DNA from: Candidatus Microgenomates bacterium
GTDB taxonomy: Bacteria; Patescibacteriota; Microgenomatia; UBA1406; GWC2-37-13
Assembly: GCA_016178125.1 (NCBI GenBank)
Contig: JACOTV010000006.1
Location: forward strand, 1 to 11,850
Direction of reading: 5' to 3'
DNA: 11,850 nt
Position numbers and translations under genes: made by a program. A model generated the notes under the pieces. The model made no database searches, was not told the DNA's origin, and saw only the letters and a program-made list of their open reading frames with translations. Below are positions 7,746 to 11,850 of the stretch, one piece after another; position 1 is the stretch's first letter, and each line of letters begins with the position of its first letter.

Positions 7746-8081
7746 TTATGATTTACGCGTAATGGGTAACAATCGTGAACCGACAAAGGCAACACCGAAG
7801 AAAAAAAGTGACGCCATAATATCAAGAAGGGGCGCACGATATATGTCGTGAATTACTAAAAAGAGCGGATTATAGTAGATTGCAAATATAAACGCGACGA
7901 GTGCCAGCTCGGCCGAGCTTTTGCGATAGTACATAACCGTACACAGGGTGATGAGCATAAAGAGGGCGACTTCTACTCCTGACTCGTAATACGTCGACAT
8001 GCCGCGAGGCACAGCCATAAGTAATACAAACGCTGTGATGAGCGACAATATGCGCGGATTGGTAATTCGTGACCAGTTCAT
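7746..8081 (-). CDS. Small multi-spanning membrane protein, DUF6804-like
   Basis: From the ATG at 8081 this is a 111-residue protein with four hydrophobic helices. It has the order RGMSTYYESGVEVALF, then AIYYNPLF, then a helix containing LLDIMASLFFF, which resembles the DUF6804 pattern (YY near helix 1-2, NPL before a loop, then an ID-type last helix). No catalytic residues or function are evident. A GTG at 8114 would add eleven residues (NHYLGSYTRG). I prefer 8081 because a -10-like TATACT (8093-8088) lies 6 nt before that ATG and the extra residues look non-conserved, but either is possible. It lies between the sensor-regulator gene and the deoxyribosyltransferase-like gene, 2 nt from the latter, so the three are very probably one operon. 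Confidence 0.7.
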   Translation of the reverse strand: MNWSRITNPRILSLITAFVLLMAVPRGMSTYYESGVEVALFMLITLCTVMYYRKSSAELALVAFIFAIYYNPLFLVIHDIYRAPLLDIMASLFFFGVAFVGSRLLPITRKS

Positions 8082-8134
8082 ACCCCGAGTATACGAACCC
8101 AGGTAGTGATTCACCTGAGACTCACGGGTGGATC

Positions 8135-9382
8135 TCAGCGGGCCTTAACCGATTGAAGATGTATTAAGAATGAAGGGTTAAACCGATACGTTTTGTCTTT
8201 GTATTCGATGAGTTTAATTCCGGCTTTACGATTTACCGCAAGCATCGTGTCGTACACGGTGCGATTTGCAGTGTCGTTCGTATCTTCACCCAGCTTTTCA
8301 AGAAGTTCATCGTGTTCCCAGCGTTTCTTGGGGTGAGCAAAAATTGCGTCAAGCAAATAATATTGATTTGACGCGTACGGCAGAACCAACATCGTTTCAT
8401 TTATTTTCAGCTCACCACTTGAGCGGTTAAATGATATATGTTTGATCGCGGTCTTACTTACGCTTACCGGAATTTGTTTCTTCAGTTTTGTAAGAGCAAG
8501 GTACACAATGGGCAATAGCGTCGCGACTGCCGTTAGTAACGAGACTACAAGATACGCGTTAAGCATGTCATACACATCGTTCATGCGAAACCCGGTCACA
8601 ATAAGCCCGACGGGTTGACTATTTGCGTATAGTACCCGGCGATGCAAGAGGAACGCCTCGCGTGTTTTGGGACTGCGGATTATCGAATAAGCCGGAGCAT
8701 GGATTTCGTCAATAACATAACTGCGGTCAATAAAAGAGGGTGTTCTCCCGTTGTTAATAAGCACTTTATTGTAACGATCCACTATTTCAAACGAAATGTC
8801 GTAATTGACGTGTCGAATGTCGACTGCCGAAACGTCGAGCTCTCTATTTTTTCCCTGGGTAATTATTCCTAATAGGCGCGAACTGTCGGATGCAATTTTT
8901 TGATCGATTTCAGACAGACTCGTCGCATCGGGGTTAAAATATGCCGCGGTCACAACACCTGCAGGCATTCCCTCCATCGCAATGGGTTTCGATTGTACAC
9001 GCCACCGCTCATTGGTTATGGAATCAAGTGTTGCCACCCGTTGGAACGTAAGCAGATGCTTGGTATCTGAGGAATCAAGATAGCCAGTAACGGGATTACT
9101 GCGCTCGATCACAAACCCATCGATACTTAATATATACAACGGTTGCACAAACCCACTGGAGCCTGAGGGGTGCGGTGTCAACGGGTCTGACAGGTATGCA
9201 GTGGTATCCCACTTACCCTCGCGATAGGTAAGGTCCTGTGCCACGCGCGTAGCATAGGCACTCAGGTCGGCCTTTAGTCGGCCCAGTTTCCACTCATAGA
9301 CGATGGCATAGCTGAGGATGATCTGAAAGCATGCAATAAAGAGGATGTAGGTAAAAGCTTTCTCCTGAAATAGTCGTTTCAT
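8135..9382 (-). CDS. Membrane-anchored sensor with double PDC/Cache-like ectodomain and C-terminal OmpR-type winged-helix DNA-binding domain
   Basis: From the ATG at 9382 the protein has 415 residues. TM1 is at 10-28, an extracytoplasmic region at 29-273 and TM2 at 274-298. The cytoplasmic part has a short linker and a winged-helix domain (315-404). The ectodomain seems to hold two similar modules: LYILSIDGFVIERSN (82-96) ending MPAGVVTAAYF (139-149), and SFEIVDRYNKVLINNG (197-212) ending SQPVGLIVTGFRM (255-267). The output domain has the PhoB/OmpR C-terminal order: strands, SNQYYLLDAIFAHP, HDELLEKLG, recognition helix NRTVYDTMLAVNRKAG, and a wing IKLIEYKDKTYRFNP. No kinase, HAMP or receiver domain is present. 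I reject the TTG at 9406 because it overlaps the TATAAT promoter box. It is the first gene of a three-gene operon and is divergent from a membrane protein gene. It is probably a one-component transmembrane regulator; its ligand and targets are unknown. Confidence 0.75.
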   Translation of the reverse strand: MKRLFQEKAFTYILFIACFQIILSYAIVYEWKLGRLKADLSAYATRVAQDLTYREGKWDTTAYLSDPLTPHPSGSSGFVQPLYILSIDGFVIERSNPVTGYLDSSDTKHLLTFQRVATLDSITNERWRVQSKPIAMEGMPAGVVTAAYFNPDATSLSEIDQKIASDSSRLLGIITQGKNRELDVSAVDIRHVNYDISFEIVDRYNKVLINNGRTPSFIDRSYVIDEIHAPAYSIIRSPKTREAFLLHRRVLYANSQPVGLIVTGFRMNDVYDMLNAYLVVSLLTAVATLLPIVYLALTKLKKQIPVSVSKTAIKHISFNRSSGELKINETMLVLPYASNQYYLLDAIFAHPKKRWEHDELLEKLGEDTNDTANRTVYDTMLAVNRKAGIKLIEYKDKTYRFNPSFLIHLQSVKAR

Positions 9383-9405
9383 GGGGGTACTATTCTTAAA
9401 GATCA

Positions 9406-9434
9406 ATTATATCATCATCTCAGCCTCAAATAAA
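9406..9434 (-). promoter_or_regulatory. Promoter of the sensor-regulator operon
   Basis: A perfect TATAAT at 9411-9406 (minus strand) is preceded 17 nt upstream by TTTATT (9434-9429), a weak -35. The predicted start near 9399 leaves about 17 nt of leader before the ATG at 9382, without a Shine-Dalgarno sequence. It shares an 80-bp divergent control region with the promoter at 9459-9487 on the plus strand, a natural place for autoregulation. Confidence 0.55.
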
Positions 9435-9458
9435 GCCATAATTGGATGTTCGCACCCC

Positions 9459-9487
9459 TTGCCTAGGCGCAGAAAGCGTGCTATAAG
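9459..9487 (+). promoter_or_regulatory. Promoter giving a predicted leaderless transcript
   Basis: TTGCCT (9459-9464, 4 of 6), a 17-nt spacer and TATAAG (9482-9487, 5 of 6) end only 6 nt before the ATG at 9494. Transcription would therefore begin at or beside the first base of the start codon, and there is no ribosome-binding site. Confidence 0.65.
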
Positions 9488-9493
9488 ATAAGT

Positions 9494-9877
9494 ATGAAAC
9501 CAAAAAAATATCTCGGTATACTTATGGGCCTCTTGACCATGGAATTCATTCTGGGCATGCTCGTTAATTTATTCGGCGTAGATCCGGGCGAGGGTGAATC
9601 CCCCACGATTATTAAAATGGCCTTTGCGACTCACGGTATAATCGGGTTACTCCTCTTAATCGGCGGTATTTGGATGGCTATTTTTGGTCTCAAAGCAACC
9701 GACAAAATCGTCAAAAAAATGGCGCTTACAGCCGCCCTCGGCATCCTTGTTGCCTTCGCCTGCGGCATTGCAACCGTTTCGCTACAGGGCCCAGCTCGCG
9801 AATATGCTTCGTTTGCGATGGCAATGGGCTTCTTAATTGCAGTATCAACAACAGGACGGTTGATAAGTCGAGTTTAG
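9494..9877 (+). CDS. Small four-helix membrane protein of unknown function
   Basis: This 127-residue protein has a basic N-terminus (MKPKKY) and four predicted membrane helices at about 7-28, 41-66, 74-97 and 102-122. An acidic, glycine-rich loop (DPGEGES, 30-36) lies between helices 1 and 2, and a histidine (H48) lies at the start of helix 2, in ATHGIIGLLLLIGGIW. The His-helix pattern recalls small cytochrome-b561-like or related membrane families, but a second conserved His per helix is missing, so I do not assign it. It is divergent from the sensor operon, with about 110 bp between the starts, and may be one of its targets. A strong -35/-10 pair ends 6 nt before its ATG. Confidence 0.75.
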   Translation: MKPKKYLGILMGLLTMEFILGMLVNLFGVDPGEGESPTIIKMAFATHGIIGLLLLIGGIWMAIFGLKATDKIVKKMALTAALGILVAFACGIATVSLQGPAREYASFAMAMGFLIAVSTTGRLISRV

Positions 9878-9902
9878 TAAACTCCCGATACGCAATACGT
9901 AA

Positions 9903-9911
9903 TGGTAAAAT
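9903..9911 (+). promoter_or_regulatory. Extended -10 promoter of the DUF1059-like gene
   Basis: TGGTAAAAT combines an extended -10 TG with TAAAAT (9906-9911, 5 of 6). No good -35 is at the right distance. The leader of roughly 22 nt then carries AAGGAG (9925-9930), nine bases before the ATG at 9940. This ribosome site decides the start against the in-frame ATG at 9922. Confidence 0.5.
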
Positions 9912-9939
9912 AGCAGTACCCATGAAGGAGACTATTACT

Positions 9940-10179
9940 ATGAAAACGATGACATGTAAGCAAATGGGTGGGCCGTGTACCACTAAGTTTCAGGGAAATA
10001 CCGCGGACGAGGTTATAAAGGCACAAGATAAGCATCTAAAGGACGTAGTCGCCGAGGGCGATAAAGCTCACGAAGCAGCCTTAAAAGACATGCAAGCTCG
10101 ATGGAAAAATCCCATCAAAGGAATGGGATGGTATCTGAAGACTAAGAAAGCCTTTGGCACACTGCCTGAAGATAAATAA
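9940..10179 (+). CDS. DUF1059-like small protein with C-terminal extension
   Basis: This is a 79-residue soluble protein. The first half fits DUF1059: MKTMTCKQMGGPCTTKFQG (1-19), with paired cysteines C6 and C13 in the C-x(n)-GG-x-C arrangement, then TADEVIKAQDKHLKDV (21-36) with the usual Glu-Glu/Asp-Glu-Val and a histidine (H32). DUF1059 proteins usually end near residue 55-60. Here an acidic/basic helix and a tail MQARWKNPIKGMGWYLKTKK extend it by about 20 residues. The function of the family is unknown; the Cys/His set could bind metal. The gene has its own promoter and a strong AAGGAG site, and ends at a TAA with no clear terminator. Confidence 0.75.
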   Translation: MKTMTCKQMGGPCTTKFQGNTADEVIKAQDKHLKDVVAEGDKAHEAALKDMQARWKNPIKGMGWYLKTKKAFGTLPEDK

Positions 10180-10341
10180 CCTAAACCCTTCTCCTTCACT
10201 TGGTGACCCACGAGGATTTAACTTTGAACCAATTCATCTTCGAAATAAAACAGTTAGCCTCAATAATTCTTTAGATCATCCGAATCAAATCAAGACTTGT
10301 AAATTACAGGAAAAGGTCCAAGGTTCAGATAATGGGTTTGC
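10180..10341. other. Intergenic region, AT-rich, no gene seen
   Basis: This gap lies between two genes that converge. Counts by eye in two 60-base blocks give about 33-38% GC, lower than the flanking genes. A plus-strand open frame at 10154-10351 has no ribosome site and an unlikely composition, and I do not call it. The right edge holds one arm of an inverted repeat that may end the minus-strand gene. Nothing else is evident. Confidence 0.6.
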
Positions 10342-10360
10342 TCATGTTTGATCCTTGGAC
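10316..10360 (-). terminator. Possible terminator hairpin at the end of the unknown tRNA-linked gene
   Basis: GTCCAAGG at 10316-10323 and CCTTGGAC at 10353-10360 are reverse complements, and with the next four bases 11 of 12 pair. On the minus strand the second arm is followed by CTTTTCC, a short T-run. The stem straddles the stop codon at 10342-10344 and the loop is long (about 21 nt), so this is a weak terminator at best. Confidence 0.35.
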
Positions 10361-10734
10361 AGCTGAATTTTCTTCGAACTTAGATACTGCATTGTTGGCT
10401 CTTCAAATCCACAGTCTCTTGATGCAATTTTTACTACTCTACGCTCGCAACGAGTATGGGACATAGGGTTTACTATTTTTTTATCCCAGCCATACAGCTG
10501 AAATAGTCTTGTTACTTTATCGTACTCCTGAAGTTTAACTCGAGCTCCATACTCCTCCAAAGCAACAACGGCGCCAATAGCAGTTAAACCAACAGCAGTT
10601 ACTAAAGAGGCGCCCTTTTGATGAGTTATCTCATTCACAACTGCGATTTCAGCACCTATGAAACTTGAATATCCAGCAGCAAAAGCTTGATTAATAGCAC
10701 TAACCTGAATGAATTTTCGAGCTCTTTCTAACAT
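10342..10734 (-). CDS. Hypothetical protein directly downstream of tRNA-Glu
   Basis: I do not recognise this 130-residue protein. It begins MLERARKF, has an amphipathic first half, a hydrophobic stretch that could cross the membrane (GASLVTAVGLTAIGAVVALE, 41-60), and a charged C-terminal part with YGWDKKIVNPMSHTRCERR (81-99) and a second cysteine in SRDCGF. That last block reads like a conserved motif. The ATG at 10734 is only 5 nt from the 3' end of the tRNA. An open frame runs further up through the tRNA, but that part is not coding. The only purine-rich sequence in front is the GGGG of the tRNA acceptor stem. The gene is AT-richer than its neighbours. It is probably real, given sustained codon-like composition over 130 codons, but expression must depend on the tRNA promoter or on leaderless initiation after tRNA processing. 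Confidence 0.6.
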   Translation of the reverse strand: MLERARKFIQVSAINQAFAAGYSSFIGAEIAVVNEITHQKGASLVTAVGLTAIGAVVALEEYGARVKLQEYDKVTRLFQLYGWDKKIVNPMSHTRCERRVVKIASRDCGFEEPTMQYLSSKKIQLSKDQT

Positions 10735-10739
10735 GCTTG

Positions 10740-10811
10740 TGACCCCAACGGGATTCGAACCCGTGTGTTCGGGATGAAAGCCCGATATCCTAACCACTAG
10801 ATGATAGGGCC
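10740..10811 (-). tRNA. tRNA-Glu (anticodon TTC)
   Basis: The minus strand folds as a 72-nt tRNA. The 7-bp acceptor GGCCCTA/TGGGGTC includes two G-U pairs. The D-arm has CTAGTGGTTAGGA, the anticodon arm CGGGCTTTCATCCCG has anticodon TTC, and the T-arm is ACGGG-TTCGAAT-CCCGT. The discriminator is A, and CCA is not encoded (CAA follows). The overall sequence is that of a bacterial tRNA-Glu. It is preceded by a hairpin leader and an extended -10 promoter. Confidence 0.96.
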
Positions 10812-10817
10812 AGTCAC

Positions 10818-10864
10818 GTATCAAGCAATGACCCCCTTTTTACTGGGGGTCATTCTGTTGATAC
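10818..10864 (-). other. Long hairpin filling the 5' leader of the tRNA-Glu transcript
   Basis: GTATCAA (10818-10824) pairs with TTGATAC (10858-10864), and AATGACCCCC (10827-10836) pairs with GGGGGTCATT (10845-10854). This makes 17 bp with one small internal loop and an 8-nt apical loop. The stem starts where transcription from the upstream -10 box should begin and ends 6 nt before the mature tRNA. No T-tract follows on either strand, so a simple terminator is unlikely, although it could act as one for the upstream gene. Confidence 0.75.
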
Positions 10865-10868
10865 CTCT

Positions 10869-10877
10869 ATTTTACCA
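10869..10877 (-). promoter_or_regulatory. Extended -10 promoter of tRNA-Glu
   Basis: TGGTAAAAT on the minus strand (10877-10869) is the same nine bases as the promoter of the DUF1059-like gene. No clear -35 is present. The predicted start near 10862-10864 coincides with the first base pairs of the leader hairpin. Confidence 0.5.
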
Positions 10878-10889
10878 CGAAACAGTCGT

Positions 10890-11341
10890 TTACTGAGGAA
10901 AAATCCTTCGCATGTGACCGCTCATGGGGTGGTTCGGACCGAATCCACCTGTATGTTTTCGTTCTGCATTGATAGCCTCTGCCATCGGCTTGTCCGATGT
11001 TACACTAATCGGTTGGCTTCGTTCCCAATCAGATATTGGGGACTTTTGACCAGGAGCTTCACCACCAATTACATGGGGCCCCGACGAAACGACGGGTTCT
11101 TCGGCGACTGGAACTGCCGGAGCGAGTGGTTCTGTAGAAAGATAACATCGACTACTAACTGATCAGTCAAATGCTTAAGCGGATCGCCGCCACGCATAAT
11201 CGCCTCGTGATCGGCGCGAATTGCCTCTGCGAGCTGTGCGATACTTGCATCGGGGAATGCACGAGAACCTGGCGGGCGCATACCTCCTTCCATTCTTGTT
11301 GGTTGTTGAGTTGAGGGTAAAAACCCTTCTGGGTGTGCCAT
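10890..11341 (-). pseudogene. Hypothetical protein gene interrupted by a -1 frameshift
   Basis: Two reading frames join into one plausible 150-residue protein. The first frame (ATG at 11341) gives MAHPEGFLPS, then a helical region ASIAQLAEAIRADHEAIMRG (32-51) and LTDQLVVDVIF (58-68), and then turns into unlikely sequence, stopping at 11069. The other frame, with no start of its own, continues from about 11138 as STEPLAPAVPVAEEP, a Pro/Ser-rich stretch, and ends GFGPNHPMSGHMRRIFPQ at the stop 10890-10892. Adding one T to the TTT run near 11137-11140 (minus strand) restores the whole. The family is unknown. It lies 58 nt downstream of the DUF2335 gene on the same strand with its own promoter-like pair. 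It may be a pseudogene, a sequencing error in a homopolymer, or much less likely a programmed shift. Confidence 0.6.
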
Positions 11342-11349
11342 AAGGCACC

Positions 11350-11378
11350 ATTATGGTACTGAGTTTGATAAAAATCAA
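11350..11378 (-). promoter_or_regulatory. Promoter giving a predicted leaderless transcript of the frameshifted gene
   Basis: On the minus strand TTGATT (11378-11373, 4 of 6), exactly 17 nt, and CATAAT (11355-11350, 5 of 6) are followed by 8 nt and the ATG at 11341. There is no room for a ribosome-binding site. Its presence supports the ATG at 11341 as the true start. Confidence 0.55.
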
Positions 11379-11399
11379 TGGGTATTTGTTCCGTACCTA

Positions 11400-11850
11400 T
11401 TAGGCAGAAGATTTAGCGGTGTCGAGTTTTTTGAGCTTCTCGATGGATTCCTTCTCGGTTTTGTTCTTGCTGTAAAAGTTGTAGACGAGGGTTAAAAGTG
11501 TACTAATCATGGTTAAAAAACCGGCAACCTGCTTGTCGTGGGCGATAAGCCATATACTCCCCCCGATACTCGTCATAGTGATCGCAAATGTCACCAATAT
11601 GCCGGCGACTTCATTTCGTATGTTAGACCTCACCACCTTCAGTTCAAGTTCGCGACGATGGGTTGCTTGTTTTTCGGCCATGCCGAGAATGCGATCGGCC
11701 GACCCCGGCAATGTGTGCTCGTATTTTTCTAGAATGGCAGGGTGCGGAAGCGGGCCGGTAAATTGCTCGGTGGTATACACATCGATTCGGCGCGATTTGC
11801 GACGCGAGGTTCGTTCGGCGGCATGCGTATGCGATTTACTGAGACGGGAG
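11400..11850 (-). CDS. DUF2335 family membrane protein (5' end beyond the window)
   Basis: The visible 149 residues match DUF2335: FTGPLPHPAILEKYEHTLPG, followed by ADRILGMAEKQATHRRELE, then two membrane helices (roughly GILVTFAITMTSIGGSIWLI and VAGFLTMISTLLTLVYNFY), and a short charged, Lys-rich tail. A GTG at 11780 is the only start codon in the window, but the frame stays open to the window edge through a basic stretch (AERTSRRKSRRIDV), and DUF2335 proteins usually have several tens of residues before the conserved block. I therefore treat the gene as 5'-partial. The family's function is not known. Members are small inner-membrane proteins often found near mobile or phage-derived genes, but nothing visible here indicates a prophage. 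Confidence 0.85.
   Translation of the reverse strand, partial: SRLSKSHTHAAERTSRRKSRRIDVYTTEQFTGPLPHPAILEKYEHTLPGSADRILGMAEKQATHRRELELKVVRSNIRNEVAGILVTFAITMTSIGGSIWLIAHDKQVAGFLTMISTLLTLVYNFYSKNKTEKESIEKLKKLDTAKSSA

Noticed and set aside
8106..8138. CTGAGA/TCTCAG hairpin between the sensor gene and the DUF6804-like gene as a terminator
   Set aside because: The stem is only 6 bp with a 12-nt loop and no T-tract follows. At most it is a weak intercistronic structure.
9383..9406. TTG start at 9406 for the sensor-regulator
   Set aside because: It overlaps the last base of a perfect TATAAT -10 box, so the codon would not be in the transcript. The ATG at 9382 is better.
10154..10351. 65-codon open frame on the plus strand between the DUF1059-like gene and the convergent ORF
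   Set aside because: It begins inside the previous gene, has no ribosome site, its composition is not protein-like, and it runs into the opposite gene.
10342..10811. Integration (att) site at the 3' end of tRNA-Glu, given the AT-rich gene next to it
   Set aside because: No second copy of the tRNA 3' end and no integrase or recombinase is present in the window.
11069..11180. Programmed -1 ribosomal frameshift in the broken gene
   Set aside because: The junction lacks a standard X-XXY-YYZ slippery heptamer and I see no clear downstream structure. A missing base is simpler.
1..11850. CRISPR array, insertion sequence or prophage
   Set aside because: I saw no regularly spaced direct repeats, transposase, integrase or phage structural genes in the window.

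Overview
The window reads as a compact bacterial chromosome segment of medium GC, with an AT-richer patch around 10.2-10.7 kb. The source is probably an uncultivated lineage. Secreted dockerin proteins with Pro/Ser linkers, tight gene packing and several very short or absent 5' leaders fit Patescibacteria (CPR) such as Microgenomates or Saccharibacteria, but no phylogenetic marker is present, so this is only an inference. The standard code fits every gene, and Shine-Dalgarno sites occur at some genes.

Layout. (1) 1-1500: the C-terminal end of an RND exporter (+), then riboflavin synthase (-) and a stand-alone riboflavin kinase domain (+) arranged head to head. Their 5' ends overlap and both conserved N-termini are cut at the same spot, beside a perfect 16-bp inverted repeat. 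(2) 1505-3433 (-): a large secreted or anchored protein with dockerin repeats and a CHRD domain. (3) 3453-7095 (-): an APC-type permease and a Kup potassium transporter, separated by a clear intrinsic terminator. (4) 7186-9382 (-): a tight three-gene cluster made of a membrane-anchored sensor with a C-terminal OmpR-type winged helix, a small DUF6804-like membrane protein, and a deoxyribosyltransferase/DNPH1-like enzyme fused to a ribbon-helix-helix-like tail. A four-helix membrane protein is divergent from it (9494, +). (5) 9940-10179 (+): a DUF1059-like small protein. (6) 10342-10877 (-): tRNA-Glu(TTC) with a hairpin leader, followed 5 nt later by an unknown ORF. (7) 10890-11850 (-): a gene broken by a one-base frameshift, and a DUF2335 membrane protein running off the window.

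How it may fit together. The two permeases suggest potassium or solute homeostasis. The sensor has the outline of a sensor kinase (TM, double PDC/Cache-like ectodomain, TM), but its output is a DNA-binding domain. It could therefore carry an external signal directly to promoters, possibly its own divergent promoter region or the transporter genes downstream. It shares an operon with a second protein that pairs a nucleotide-type enzyme fold with a DNA-binding-like tail. This cluster is the best candidate here for an undescribed system. The function is inferred from architecture and position only.
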